Below, piece after piece: positions 43,518 to 54,724 of a DNA stretch of 64,000 bases; the first letter of the stretch is position 1; each line of letters begins with the position of its first letter. The notes beneath the pieces are model-generated. The model had not been told where the DNA came from. It saw only the letters and a program-made list of their open reading frames with translations, and did no database searches. The stretch is from Vombatus ursinus. Taxonomy: Eukaryota; Chordata; Mammalia; Diprotodontia; Vombatidae. The stretch is taken from positions 2,480,001 to 2,544,000 of the forward strand of contig NW_020954719.1 in NCBI RefSeq assembly GCF_900497805.2. Reading direction: 5' to 3'. Both the position numbers and the translations under genes were made by a program.

Positions 43518-44832
43518 CAGGCATACCTCATTTTACTGTGCTTCGCAGCCGACGTGGTTTTTGTTTGTTTTACAAATTGAAGGTTTGTGTCTATCTAGTG
43601 CCGTTTTTCTAACCATGTGTGCTCACATTGTGTTTGTATTACAGTTTGGTAATTTTTGCAGTATTTCAAACTTTTTCATTATTATTATATTTTATATATG
43701 ACATGGTGACCTCTGATTGGTGTTCTTTGATGTTACTATTGTAGTTGTTTTGGGGCATTACAAACTGTGCCTATATAGCAGTGAACTTAATTGATAAATG
43801 TTGCATTTGTTCTTACTGCTCTACTGCCCAACTATTATTTCTCTCCTTTCCTTGGGCCTCCCTATTCCCTGAGATACAACGGTATTGAAGAATATTACAT
43901 AAACTTAGTTGATAAAGCAGTGGAGGGATTTAAGAGCATTGACTCCAATTTAAAAAGTAGTTATCCTGTGGGTAAAATGCTATCGAACAGCATCGCATGC
44001 TACAGAAAAATCTTTTGTGGAAGAGTCAATCAATATGGCAGACTTCATTTTTGTTTTATTTTAAGAAATTGCCACAGCGACAGAATTGGAAATTGCGGTG
44101 ATGCCCTTCAGTTGGGGAATGGTTGAACAAATATTGTGGTATATGAATACAATGGAATACTATTGTACTATAAGAAATGATGAGCAGGCAGACTTCGGAA
44201 AAAACTGGAAAGACAGGAAGTGATGCAAACTGAAGGAAGCAGAACCCGGAGAACGTTGTATATAGTAACAGCAGTGTTTTGCAGTGATCGGCTATTGACT
44301 TGGCTCTTCTCAGCAATACAATGATCCAAGACAATTCCAAAAGACTCAGGTTGGAAAATGCTACCTATTTCCGAAGAAATAACTGATGGAGTCTGAATGC
44401 AGATTGAAGTATACTATTTTCACTTTATTTTTTTCATGTTTTTTTTTTTTTCACAACATGACTAATATGGAGATATATTTTACATGATTTAAAAAAAAAT
44501 TGCCATAGTCACCCCAGCCTTCAGCAACCACCACCCTAATCAGTCAGCAGCCATCAACATTGAGGCAAGACCCTCCACCAGCAAAAAGATTATGACTCTC
44601 TGAAGGGCCAGATGATGGTTAGAAATTTTTTTTTTAGCAATAAAATAATTTTTAATTAAGGTATGTACATTTTTTAGATATAGTACTACTGCACACTTAA
44701 TAGACTACAGTATAGTGTAAACAAAACTCATGCACTGGGAAACCAAAAGATTTGTGTAACTTGCTTTATTGCAGTATTCTCTTTATTGTAGTGGTCTGGA
44801 ACCAAACTCCCAATATCTCTGAGGTATGCCTG
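43518..44832. mobile_element. Tigger1-type (TcMar-Tigger/pogo) DNA transposon, internally deleted, broken by an L1
   Basis: Terminal inverted repeats CAGGCATACCTCATTTTACT at 43518 and a GAGGTATGCCTG end at 44832, with TA just before the left end. The left half matches the Tigger1 5' end through the transposase start region, then jumps to a C-terminal transposase segment (43880-44070: EEYYINLVDKAVEGFKSIDS, then SNSIACYRKIF). After the L1, the Tigger1 3' end follows ('ccaccagcaaaaagattatg', 'ctacagtatagtgtaaacaa'). Most of the transposase is deleted, so it is non-autonomous. A 111-codon frame at 43791-44126 runs across it and is not a host gene. Confidence 0.85.
44078..44496 (+). mobile_element. 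L1 3' end inserted in the Tigger element
   Basis: 'tggggaatggttgaacaaat' and a frame reading WYMNTMEYYCTIRNDEQ are the end of L1 ORF2, followed by the marsupial L1 3'UTR ('cacaacatgactaatatgga') and an A-rich end. Flanked by aaattgccacag (44066-44077) and aaattgccatag (44497-44508), a 12-bp duplication with one mismatch. Confidence 0.88.
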
Positions 44833-45500
44833 TGTATTAAACAGCTTTCCTTTTGAAATATATCTGGTGTGTATATTAAGGTATCATTGTAATCTTTTAG
44901 TGATAGCATTAACTTTTTCATTCTTGGAATTTTTTACACCTTGGATACTTCATTATGGCATTAAGTATGATGCTGAGCCTGCCTATACCAGTTTCTTCCA
45001 AGCTAGAAAGACGTGTTGTACAAATTAGGAGAAAGATTTTCTCTCCTGTAGGAAGACCAGCTTAGTCAGATGTGGAGAGGCTTGTTACCGGGCCAACAGA
45101 AACAGATAATTTTTGACTAAAGTGACAAATCAGATGGACAAAAATTCAAAATGTTCTTTAGATCAAAGTATTTTTTCCTGCAGTGAGTGGTAGCATGGCT
45201 TTAAAAAGGGATACAGGGTACCAATGTTTACATAGTTCCTAGATCATCTAGAAATATCAGTTTAACTGCTGGCACTCTTAATCTGTGTCTTCGTCCAGTA
45301 ACCATCTAGTTGAGGAATTGAGTCACATTTCCATCAACAGTCTCATAGCAACTGAAATCAGAAAATAAGAAATTGCAACCAAGTGAAAGGATACCTCATT
45401 AATTCTTTTTGAGGCAAAGAAAAGAAGTATTTTCTGCATTAAGTACCCAAAGGCAACAGGAAATATCATTTTCTGGCACCTTTAGTTATCTTCCCTTATA
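44833..45500. other. ERGIC2 intron 3, unassigned
   Basis: No repeat or gene recognised. Confidence 0.5.
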
Positions 45501-45504
45501 ATAC

Positions 45505-45720
45505 TGTATTTCACCACATAATCGTTGCTGATTTTATGCAAAAAGTGGGGTGTGGCCATTACATGAAGTTTTTTTTTTTAAATTGTGCCAGTATTACTTG
45601 TCTTTTAGTTTCTGTCAGTCTCACAGCAACTTTTCACTCACTGAAAACTGTCTTTCCTCAGCTGTTTCCATGCTGTTCAGCGAACACAATTACTTTTAGC
45701 TTGAAACCTGCAGAATAGTT
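45505..45720 (+). mobile_element. Possible Tc2/Kanga-like DNA transposon end
   Basis: 'atttcaccacataatcgttg', 'gcaaaaagtggggtgtggcc' and 'gaaaactgtctttcctcagc' are familiar from mammalian Tc1/mariner-class fossils; exact family unsure. The opposite end was not found. 45721-46200 is unassigned. Confidence 0.4.
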
Positions 45721-46203
45721 TTTATATTTATCCATAATCAGAAAGAAATGCTTTGCATGTTAACGTATAGTTGGCAGACAAACTGTACAGTTTAGTTAGC
45801 ACAGGAAAATGCAAGTCTGACCATATCACATGACTTACTCGTAGCAGTTTCACCTGCCTGCCCCTTGTGCCTATGGCTCTTCATTGGGTTAAGTGACAAT
45901 ATCATTAGTACTGTAGTCCTCTAAACAAACCACACAAGTTGACTTTCAGAAATATACTGACAATGTGTATGTGCTGAGAATTCTAGGCTTATGGCTCACA
46001 ATGTGCAAGAGATAAATAGATGTCCATATGCCACTGGTGAATACATTGCTGTTCTGTTTGCCTTTTAAGTGGCATGATGAACAGATTTATACCATGTGAT
46101 GATTTTGCAATGAAAGTTTATAAACCAATAGAAAGTTGGACACGATTGAAAAAATTACTTAACTACAACATGTTGGAACTAAGAAATGGTTAAAACAATG
46201 ACC

Positions 46204-46425
46204 AGGGGCAGCTGGTTGGTACAATGGATAGAGTCCTGGGCCTGGATTTAAGAAGATGCCTCTTCCTGAGTTCAAATTTGACTTAAGACACTTACTAGAT
46301 TTGTGACCCTGGTCAAGTCACTTAGCCTTCTTTGCCTTTAGTTCCTTTATCTGTAAAATCATTGCCAAAAAAAGCCCAAATGGGGTCACAAAGGGTTGGA
46401 CACAACTGAAACAACTAAAATGAAG
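46204..46425 (+). mobile_element. CORE-SINE with RTE-like tail (Mar1 type)
   Basis: 'aggggcagctggttggtaca' head, core, then 'cccaaatggggtcacaaagg' and 'ttggacacaactgaaacaac', the RTE/BovB-like 3' end. Confidence 0.85.
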
Positions 46426-46429
46426 GAAT

Positions 46430-47005
46430 AGAGAAATTCCATGAAGAATTGAACTAGATCTTCTAAGTTAACTATGATGCTCAGTCACTTCAATGTGAAA
46501 ATGGGCATGGGGATAGTCCTGAATATTATATTGGAAAATGTGATTTGGGAATCACGAAGTAAGAGACTAAAAATTTGTGAAATACTCATAAAACTCAAAC
46601 CTATTACTAATATTTTCTTTAGGAAGGAGAAAAATGCACTTTGGCCTGTATTAAAAGGTATCTACACCTGTCAGAGATTCCTGGCATGCCTATCAGAGGA
46701 CCTTAGCCTTGCATGCCAAAGAGCATATGTTCAGATTAGGAGCCAATTGAACATCATGTTCAGGCTATCTTCTTTGTGCGTCTCATTTTTCACCATCTCG
46801 AGATGACAGTACTGTCTCTGAAAATGAGTTCAGTTTGTATCCACTCCCTGCAGTCATTTGCTATAACTGTTATCCTGAGTCTCAGGCAATTAGTGGCAGA
46901 AGCTGTGTGATACTGAAGGGAGCCAGTTGCTAGCTTCACCCGTGGAATTATGTTCTGTGTGTCATTTCAGTTCAGTTTAAATTGCTCCTCTTTTAGCACT
47001 GTTGT
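46430..47005. other. ERGIC2 intron 3, unassigned
   Basis: A 110-codon open frame at 46474-46806 has no recognisable domain or splice context and is treated as chance. Confidence 0.5.
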
Positions 47006-47009
47006 ATTT

Positions 47010-47330
47010 CTCCTAAAATCTTCTTTGCTAGACACTACAGGGTCTTCCGTTTTCATGCCTTCGCATTGGTTGTCATCCTCCAGTGCCTAGAATGTCTGTT
47101 CTTCTTAGAATCTCCATTCTCCTTTGAAACTTAGCTTAAGTGCCATCTTCTGCTTGAAACTTTTCCTCATTATCCAGCAACTAGTAACTTGTTGTACTAT
47201 GTCTTTATTGTCTCTTCTGATAGATTATAAACTCCTTGAAAGCAAGGACTGTTTCCTTTTGTATTTCTAGTCTCTAGTGCAGTGCTTGGCACATAGTAGG
47301 TACTTTATAAATGTTTGTTGATTGATGGAT
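47010..47330 (+). mobile_element. L2 LINE 3' end
   Basis: 'aaacttagcttaagtgccat', 'ttataaactccttgaaagca', 'gtgcttggcacatagtaggt', 'ataaatgtttgttgattgat': a well preserved L2 terminus. Confidence 0.85.
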
Positions 47331-47691
47331 GATGGTACCAGTCAGTCAGTAAATTTCCCACCTTCTAAAAATGGGTGTTTTTCAAGGCTCTTCCAGGGAA
47401 GATTTTTACAAAAGAAGCAGATATCTCTTTCTTCCTTTATTTATGCTCTTACCCTTGGTGATCTTGTCACTTCCTTTATGTTCAAATATTCTTGGTATTA
47501 TCTGTGCCTGGTAATTCATTAGTCTACAAATCCAGCTGTAATTGCTCCTGTTTGATTCTAGTCCTTTGTTGCCAACTACCTTACTCGATGTACCTTTCTA
47601 CCCTTGTGTTCTATTGGAAACTCAAATTGAGTATGTCCAAAACTGAACTTATTTCCCCTAAATTCACCCTTTCTTTGAACTTTGTAGGAAC

Positions 47692-47893
47692 ATAGATCGT
47701 AATTCCTTCTAAGGAAGGAACCTTGGAATGCATCTAATTCAGTCCTCTCATTTTACGGATAAGGAAACCAAGGCCAAGGGTGGTTAAGTGACTTGCCTTA
47801 TGTTACATAGGTAGGAATTATCAGAGACTGGATTTGAACCAAGGTCCTCTGACCCCAGAACTGGTGCTCTTTCCATTGTATCAAGCTGCCTAC
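47692..47893 (-). mobile_element. MIR-type CORE-SINE inserted in L2
   Basis: 'aaccttggaatgcatctaat', 'cattttacggataaggaaac', 'agtgacttgccttatgttac', 'tggtgctctttccattgtat'. Confidence 0.85.
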
Positions 47894-48165
47894 CTTTTTC
47901 CCGGTCACTTAGGTGCGTTAACTCCGAGTCATTTTGACTCTCCCTAGGCCTCTTTCTCTGCCTTCTCCCACTTGGACCAGATACTGCAATCAGTTATCAA
48001 GATGGTTGATTCTGCTTCCACTATATATTTGTATCTATACTGGATAGTTCAGACTTTCACAGTTTCTCTCTTGTACTATTGCAATAGCCTTCTTATAAAC
48101 CTATTAGGATGTAAGCTCCTTAAGGGCAGAGATTATTTCATTTTCATCTTTGTGCTTAGAAAAAT

Positions 48166-48207
48166 GGCCATACATACATACATACATACATACATACATA
48201 CATACAT
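48166..48207. repeat. (CATA)n microsatellite
   Basis: About ten CATA units at an L2 3' end. Confidence 0.95.
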
Positions 48208-48240
48208 AGATGCATAATAAATGTTTTGAGTTTAATTGAA

Positions 48241-48940
48241 CTGAAATAGTGAACACAACTACATTACAAAAAGCTAAATTAACTACGCGTGAGAGTTGTT
48301 AAATCTTGCTGAGCGCTATCATCTAAGAGCAAGTGGACTCAGGAGGAGAATAATGAATAGATATGAAATGAAATAGATTGGTTGATATTTTCATAACCTG
48401 GTATATCAGAGATAATAGTATCTGCTTTTGAATTCTACTACTTCACTGTATGGGGACATGGCATTGGGCCCATAAGATAAAGTTAGGAGGAATGGCTGAT
48501 CCTGATCAAATATATATAGAAGAAATCCAGGCTGGAGGTGTCATAATTTTAAAGTCATTATAGGATTAGTTTTCAAGATTCCTCAAAAAAGGGAATATTC
48601 TAAAGAATGGAAAAGATTGAAGATGTTCCTTGGTTGGGGTAGGGAGTGGTAAGGGGGAGGTGACCAGGAAGATGTCAGCAACAACCAAACTGTATGCTTG
48701 CTTTTGCATCAGTGTAAAATCTTAAGGTGATTATTTTTTGCAGTGTACCTTTGATGAAAATTTGAGAAGGGATCCAGGCAGGCTTTATACATTTGTTCTG
48801 TAGCAGAATTCATCTTAAAATCATAAAACTGAGAAATATAATAAAATATGACTTTGAAGGCTTTTTCTTTTTAACAAACAAGGTGTCTTCTATGCACGTT
48901 TTTGAGTAATATAAGATTTTATGACAGATGTTTCTTAAGT
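48241..48940. other. ERGIC2 intron 3, unassigned
   Basis: Nothing recognised. Confidence 0.5.
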
Positions 48941-48949
48941 TCTTGGAGC

Positions 48950-49085
48950 TGCTGTTTGAGAGGCAGTTTAGCATAGTATATAAGACCCTGGACTTACAGT
49001 CAGAAGAACCGAGTTTCAGATACTTCCTTTGATATTTAAGTAGTTGTGTGACCCTGGGTATAAAATAAATGGCTTAACTTATAAG
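48950..49085 (+). mobile_element. MIR/Mar-type CORE-SINE, 5' part
   Basis: 'gaggcagtttagcatagtat', 'agaccctggacttacagtca', 'gttgtgtgaccctgggtata'. Confidence 0.75.
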
Positions 49086-49197
49086 GTTTATGATCTTATG
49101 AGATAACTTTGTTCATCAATATCCTAAGCGTTTATGAGTTGTAAAACAGAGACTTGAAAGTGTTTTCTTAAGATTTCATAGTTGTATGCATTTAGAA

Positions 49198-49370
49198 CTT
49201 GAAATAATCATTCAATTTAATCATCAGTAATCATTTAATTCAAACCACTCGTTTTATAGGTGATGGAATTTAGACTCAGAAGTTAAATGACTTGCTCAGT
49301 GTCACACAGGTGATAAGTTGAATGCAGGTCCTCTGAAAGTGTTTTTCATTAGGTTGTCTTGTCTAGGAAG
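49198..49370 (-). mobile_element. MIR-type CORE-SINE
   Basis: 'cgttttataggtgatggaat', 'aaatgacttgctcagtgtca', 'atgcaggtcctctgaaagtg'. Confidence 0.75.
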
Positions 49371-49384
49371 GAAAGAATGGAACA

Positions 49385-50385
49385 AGCATTTATTAAGCAC
49401 TTACTGTGTTACAGGCATTATTGTAAGCTCCTTTTTTTTTTTTAATTAATTTATTTTTAGTTTTCAACATTCACTTTCATAGGCTTTTGAGTTTTAAATT
49501 TTCTCTCCCTACCTCCCACCGTAAGACAGTGGGCAATCCGATAGAGGCTCTACATATACATTCCTCTTAAACACATTTTCACATTAGTCATGTTGTAAAG
49601 AAGAATTAGAACCCATAGGAGGAACCACAAGAAAGAAGAAACAATACAAAATAAGAAAAACAAAAAAGAACAAATAGTATGCTTCGATCTGCATTCAAAC
49701 TCCATTGTTCTTTCTCCGGATGTGGATAGCATTTTTCATCATGAGACTTTTGGAGTTGTTTTAGATCTGAAGAGCGAAGTCTAGTCATTGCACAATATGG
49801 CTGTTACTGTCTACAATGTTCACCTGGTTCTGCTCACTTCACTTAGCATCAGACCATACAAGTCTTTCCAGGTTTTTCTGAAGTCAGCCTGTTCATCATT
49901 TCCTATTGCACAATAATATTCCATTACATTCATATATCACAACTTGTTCAGCCATTCCCCAATTGATGGGCATCCTGTCAATTTCCAATTCTTTGCCACC
50001 ACAGAAAGAGCCACTATAAATATTTTTGTACATGTGGATCCTTTTCCCGTTTATATGATCTCTTTGGGATACAGTCCTAGAAGTGGTATTGCTGGGTTAA
50101 AGGGTATGCACATTTTTATAGCCCTTTGGACATAGTTCCAAATTGTTCTCCAAAATGGTTGGATCATTATTGTAAGCTCTTTGAGAAGTATTTTCTAATT
50201 TGATCATCGCAGCAACCTGACAGGTGCTATGATTATCACTGTTTAGGAAACTGAGGCAAACAGAGGTTAAGTGACATGCAGGGTCACATAGTGAACAAGT
50301 GTTTGAGGCTAAATTTGAACTTGAATCTTCCTGTCTTCAGGTCCAGTGCTCTGTTCATTGTGCTACCTAGTTCTGCCCAGGCCCC
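49385..50385 (-). mobile_element. MIR-type CORE-SINE split by an L1
   Basis: Left part 49385-49430 ('catttattaagcacttactg'), right part 50180-50385 ('gtgctatgattatcactgtt', 'ggttaagtgacatgcagggt', 'cagtgctctgttcattgtgc'). The L1 at 49431-50164 occupies the break. Confidence 0.88.
49431..50164 (-). mobile_element. 5'-truncated L1 with perfect 15-bp target duplication
   Basis: Poly(T) at the left, L1 3'UTR ('agtcatgttgtaaagaagaa'), then antisense ORF2 C-terminus ('cagccattccccaattgatg', 'ggtattgctgggttaaaggg'). Flanked by cattattgtaagctc at 49416-49430 and 50165-50179, identical, as expected from target-primed reverse transcription. Confidence 0.95.
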
Positions 50386-51095
50386 CTCCCACAAAAGAAG
50401 AGTTACCATTCATGACAAGGTTCTCCAAATGTTTCTAGTAACAAAAGATATGCCAAAAAGATGTACCAATTGCATCAACCCCAGAAACAAAGCGTCCCCA
50501 ATAAAATACATAATTATTCTGAAGAGTGATATTAGTTTAACCATCTACACTGGAAGAACAAAGTATTCGTTGAAAAGCACATATTACCTAGATTTTGACA
50601 TTCAGTGATCTTGAGGTGCTTGCTGCTTCAAAAATATTTCTTTAACATCAGTTTTCTCTTAGTGATAATTTGGCTGTGAATCATGTACTACTATGATGTC
50701 AAAACAATCAAAATCGCAAATGACTTTACTGAGAAGACACATGATGGGATATAACCAGGTTGTAGTATATTATATTAACAAAGAGAGAACTTATGAATGA
50801 GAAGTAATAGAAAAGAAAGGACTTGAGTAAATGAAAAGGGAAGTATGTAGATCATGTAGAAAGAAATCAGTAATAAATAGACAGCCTGGATATATTCAAC
50901 CCCGTTCATATTAAGAACCAATATGTTGGTTAGTCCTTCTGTGGCACATAACAAAAAGAGATTGATGGGAGAAACATCAGTGGGGTACTTGATTGAGAAG
51001 GCTTAGAATAGTTATGACTTGTACAAGTGGAGGTAACATCCACACTGATAATAGCATGTATCTAAGTAAAAGTATCAAATTTGAGGCAGCGTAGT
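50386..51095. other. ERGIC2 intron 3, unassigned
   Basis: Nothing recognised; the 110-codon frame at 50276-50608 starts inside the SINE and has no coding look. Confidence 0.5.
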
Positions 51096-51103
51096 GTTGA
51101 GCA

Positions 51104-51292
51104 GGGGTGTCAAACTCAAATAGAAACTCCCTGTGGACTGCAAATTCGTTTAGAAAACCACAAATTAATATAATCTGTGTTCTATTGTATTTTTATTTAT
51201 TTTGTCACACATTTCCCAATTTCATTTTAATCTGGTTCAAGCTGAATTTGCTGACTTACTTGGCCAGCAGGCCAAGGTATGACAATACCTCT
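51104..51292. mobile_element. hAT-Charlie-type short element
   Basis: Begins 'caggggtgtcaaactcaaat' and ends 'gacaatacctctg', an eroded inverted end; interior 'ggccagcaggccaaggtatg' is typical of this class. Confidence 0.65.
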
Positions 51293-51737
51293 GCCATAGG
51301 GCATTTGACTGTGGGTTCAGTCTTTTATTTGATTATTTACAGTGCATCTTGATAATTCATTTGGTATAAGTTTTTTTTTTTTTTAAAGCAAAGTGTATTC
51401 AGGGAATATTTTGTTTTCTAGGGGTTTAACTGTATCACTATCATTTGAATTAAATTGTATAGACTTACAAAGAACTTTATTTTAGAAGGTTACTGTTCAG
51501 AATGTGTTTGCTTTTTTAAGAGTTACCTAGCGTTCTTGCTCTTATATTTACCATTATGATTATTAGAGATAAAAATGCCAAAACCTGTGAAGCTAAAAAA
51601 ATTCTTTGGAATGATTTCAAAACATAACTGACTTTAAACTATCTTGCTCTCAATGCTAGAGATACTACTAATTCAGCCATATTTAATTCTGTTGGAAATC
51701 TAAAATTTTCCATGTACTTCTGAATCTAACCATACTT

Positions 51738-51930
51738 AGGACCCTGGATCATAGATTTAGTGTTAGAAAGGACTTTAGAGCCATGTAGTTGCTCCCATAT
51801 TTTAAAGATGAGGAAACAGGCCATAAAAGGTAAAGTGTCACACACCTATTAAAAGTGATAGAGACAAGCTTGGACTGCCAGTCCTCTGACTCTGAAATCA
51901 GTGAATACTCTTTCCACTATACCAGACTAC
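51738..51930 (-). mobile_element. MIR-type CORE-SINE
   Basis: 'ccctggatcatagatttagt', 'ttttaaagatgaggaaacag', 'ccagtcctctgactctgaaa', 'tactctttccactataccag'. Confidence 0.85.
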
Positions 51931-52004
51931 TTCCATGTACCTTTGTTATTGCATGTGGGCATTTGTCAATGAATTGTTTTTTGTTTTTTGTTTTTGTCTT
52001 CCAG

Positions 52005-52051
52005 CAAATTAAGAATAAATGTAGATATTACTGTGGCTATGAAGTGTCAGT
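52005..52051 (+). CDS. ERGIC2: ERGIC2 exon 4, residues 72-87 (47 nt)
   Basis: Strong acceptor (gtttttgtcttccAG) and donor CAGT|GTAAGT. It completes S72 and reads KLRINVDITVAMKCQ, the conserved start of the luminal Erv41 fold; the next codon is split to give Y88. Only 47 nt, phase 2 in and phase 1 out, so skipping would shift the frame. Confidence 0.95.
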
Positions 52052-52055
52052 GTAA

Positions 52056-53035
52056 GTATCTCTTCTGTTTGATGACTCAGAGTGCTTTTTTATTTTAAAC
52101 AATTGCAATTTCATTTTCCCTTTCTTGTTTTTCCTGTTAGGTTTTTTAATTTTCATCATGATTAATTTGATTATTCAAATTTGCTGTCAGTTTCCTATAG
52201 TAGAAATATTTTCAACTTGGCTCTTTATTCATAGAATCTTTCTTTTATTTCTCCTCTAAAGAAGGGAGTCTATTAATTCCTCCAGTGTAGTTATATATCA
52301 TTGGCATATGAGGAACCATCAAAATAAAAGGATTGGGGAGGTGAAATACTTAAAATTTTAATTAAATTCCATGCACCTGTTTACCTCTTCACCTTACTCC
52401 TCTGTATGTATAGGCCTCCTTTATATCAGGAATCTAGATCTTTTTGAAAAAAGTGGTAAATTAATGATTCTGTTAGCATCTGTGGTTTCCATGGTTATTT
52501 TCTTAGTGATACTTGTACAAGTTGTAGAAATTTATATATATATATGTATTACAAAGTAGGCAATTTTTTTCATGTTAAGGTTGTTTCACAAAATGGGGAA
52601 GCCTTTACACAGAAAATATGCTTGAGTTTCCTCTTGATTAAAAGACAGGAAGTAAAAACTCCATTATTAGAGGACTTTTTTTTTAAAAGGTATCAGAGAA
52701 CATTATGGAATTGGAGAAGTCCCAAAAAATTTCATTTTGGACAAGTTCTTTACCAATTCTTATTTTTCAGTGACCTCATCCTATGGTTGATAAGAAGATA
52801 TGTCAGGTATATACTAGTGTATTTGATGAAGGGATGTGTGAAGCTGAGTACCTAAACTTATCTATACACTGAAAGGTGATAGTTTTTGTACCAGTGTTTG
52901 ATTCTGAATGGTTGATATTTTATTTACTTGGTTGTACCTATTGCCTTATGTGGGAGTGTTTTCATACCACATATCAAAAGACGTTTCTTTTTTTCAAAAT
53001 TAATTATTTTTAAATAATATTTCTTTAAAGCAGAA
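52056..53035. other. ERGIC2 intron 4, mostly unassigned
   Basis: No repeat or gene recognised; the 103-codon frame at 52544-52855 has no domain or splice support. Confidence 0.5.
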
Positions 53036-53049
53036 GGGTAATTTAAAAG

Positions 53050-53298
53050 GGACAGCTAGGTGGCACAGTGGATAGAGTGCAGGCTTGGAGTCAGGAAGAT
53101 TCATCTTCTTGAGTTCAAATCTGGCTTCAGACACTTACTACTTCTGTGAACCTAGGCAAGTCACTTTACCCTGTTTGCCTCAATTTCCTCATTTGTAAAA
53201 TGAACTGAAGAAGGAAATGACAAACCACTCTGGTATTTTGCCAAGAAAACCCCAAATGGGGTCACAAAGAATCAGATATGACTTAAAAGAGACTAAAA
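53050..53298 (+). mobile_element. CORE-SINE with RTE-like tail, target duplication intact
   Basis: 'ggacagctaggtggcacagt' head, core, 'gaaggaaatgacaaaccact', 'cccaaatggggtcacaaaga' and 'atcagatatgacttaaaaga' tail. Flanked by aatttaaaag at 53040-53049 and 53299-53308. Confidence 0.9.
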
Positions 53299-53642
53299 AA
53301 TTTAAAAGACATTTGTTTTAGTTTTTAATATGATTCTTATATTTGGTATCATGTAAAACAATTATTCAATAGGTGTGTTAGATATCCTTTGGTTTAATAA
53401 AAATTTATATTATATAGATCTCTGCATCATCAGTTTACCAGGGAAGAAATGAAAAAGATACCGCAGATCTTTGAGTCTTGTAATCTTGCAATTTGTAGCT
53501 TTTGAGCAAAATGTTAGCAGTGTAGGAAGTGATTTTACAACCATGTCTTTTATTTTTTCTTTCTCACTTTCTAATATTTTCTATATATTTTGTTTCTGAT
53601 TGAGTATAGAATGCAAACATGTTAATACTTCCTTTTATACAG

Positions 53643-53713
53643 ATGTTGGAGCTGATGTATTGGATTTAGCAGAAACAATGGTTGCAGCTGCGGATGGTCT
53701 AGTTTATGAATCA
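53643..53713 (+). CDS. ERGIC2: ERGIC2 exon 5, residues 88-111
   Basis: Between ttttatacAG and GAATCA|GTAAGT. After completing Y88 it reads VGADVLDLAETMVAAADGLV then YES, part of the luminal domain; ends in phase 0. Relative to human it has ES-V in place of EP-T at the junction with exon 6, otherwise near identical. Confidence 0.95.
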
Positions 53714-54174
53714 GTAAGTTTTCTTCAACAGTTTTTTCAAAACATGTTTCAGATTTTCTTTACTGTCTAAACTCTTGTGGAATATGTTATATTTGGTGCT
53801 TATATGACCTGATATTGTTTAATTACCTATTCACATGTCTGTCTTATTTTCCCAGCCAGGTTCCAAATTCTTTGAAGGCTTAAACACTTATATTCCCTAA
53901 ATTGCCTAGCATCATACTTCCTATATAGTAGGTGTTCAGTATATGTTTCTTTAGTTATACTAGAAAATTTTTCATTGAAAACTTTCAAGTACTTTTTATA
54001 TATTCTCAGTGTTTAGAAGAGTAGACTATTTCTCTTCTTGGAATGTAGATTTGATTAAATCTAACTAATTTAGCTAGGACTCCACTGTGTATAGACGTGA
54101 AATTTTTTTCCGTTTAGTAAAAGTTATGTCCATTGCTTTAAAGTTTTTAATTTATGCTATTAAAAATTCCCATA

Positions 54175-54319
54175 GGGGCAGCTAGGTGGTGCAGTGGATA
54201 GATCACCGGCCTTGGAGTCAGGAGGACCTGAGTTCAAATCTGGTCTCCGACCAGACAGTTGACACTAGCTGTGTGACCCTGGGCAAGTCACTTAACCCCA
54301 ATTGCCTCACCCCCCCCCC
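54175..54319 (+). mobile_element. Mar1/WSINE-like SINE with perfect 13-bp target duplication
   Basis: 'ggggcagctaggtggtgcag' head, core 'tgtgaccctgggcaagtcac', C-rich then A tail. Flanked by aaaaattcccata at 54162-54174 and 54320-54332, identical. Among the youngest insertions in the window. Confidence 0.93.
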
Positions 54320-54544
54320 AAAAATTCCCATAAATAAATCATCTTTAAAAACACTTAATTTTCTCCTCTATTTTTCATATAAAATTGTTGGGGAAAAATT
54401 TATTATTCATTTCAAATTCTTATATTTTGAATATTTGAAAAAAATATTAAATTGCTGGAAGTATCCAGTTGTGGTCAGAAAATATTCCCAAATTAGAGCC
54501 ACCATGTATGCCTCTTAAAATAGACAAAAAAACACAAATATATG

Positions 54545-54720
54545 TCTGCTTTTGGCCACCACACTTAAAACATATGGGAAAACTGTCATGAGTTCAGAGA
54601 AGAGTAATAGGTCATTAAAGGGACAGAAAAATGATTCCTATGACAGAAGGTTAAAATAAGTGGGGCACTGTAGTTTAGAGAAGAGAAGGCAGGTAATTTT
54701 GTATTTATAGTCTGATTTTA
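54545..54720 (+). mobile_element. CR1/L3 LINE fragment
   Basis: 'tttggccaccacacttaaaa', 'cagagaagagtaataggtca', 'gtagtttagagaagagaagg' follow the CR1 3' ORF order. Confidence 0.6.
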
Positions 54721-54724
54721 ACTT

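Larger units (their letters stand above)
47430..48240 (+). mobile_element. L2 LINE, split by a CORE-SINE
   Basis: 'gtatgtccaaaactgaactt' and 'atttcccctaaattcaccct' at 47625-47675, resuming after the SINE with 'tattgcaatagccttcttat', 'gatgtaagctccttaagggc' and an L2 tail extended by a (CATA)n run at 48166-48207. Confidence 0.75.

Noticed and set aside
43791-44126. 111-codon plus frame resembling a transposase
   Set aside because: Runs across the Tigger deletion junction and into the L1; a remnant, not an intact gene.
48166-48207. CRISPR-like regular repeat
   Set aside because: A plain CATA microsatellite in a vertebrate genome.
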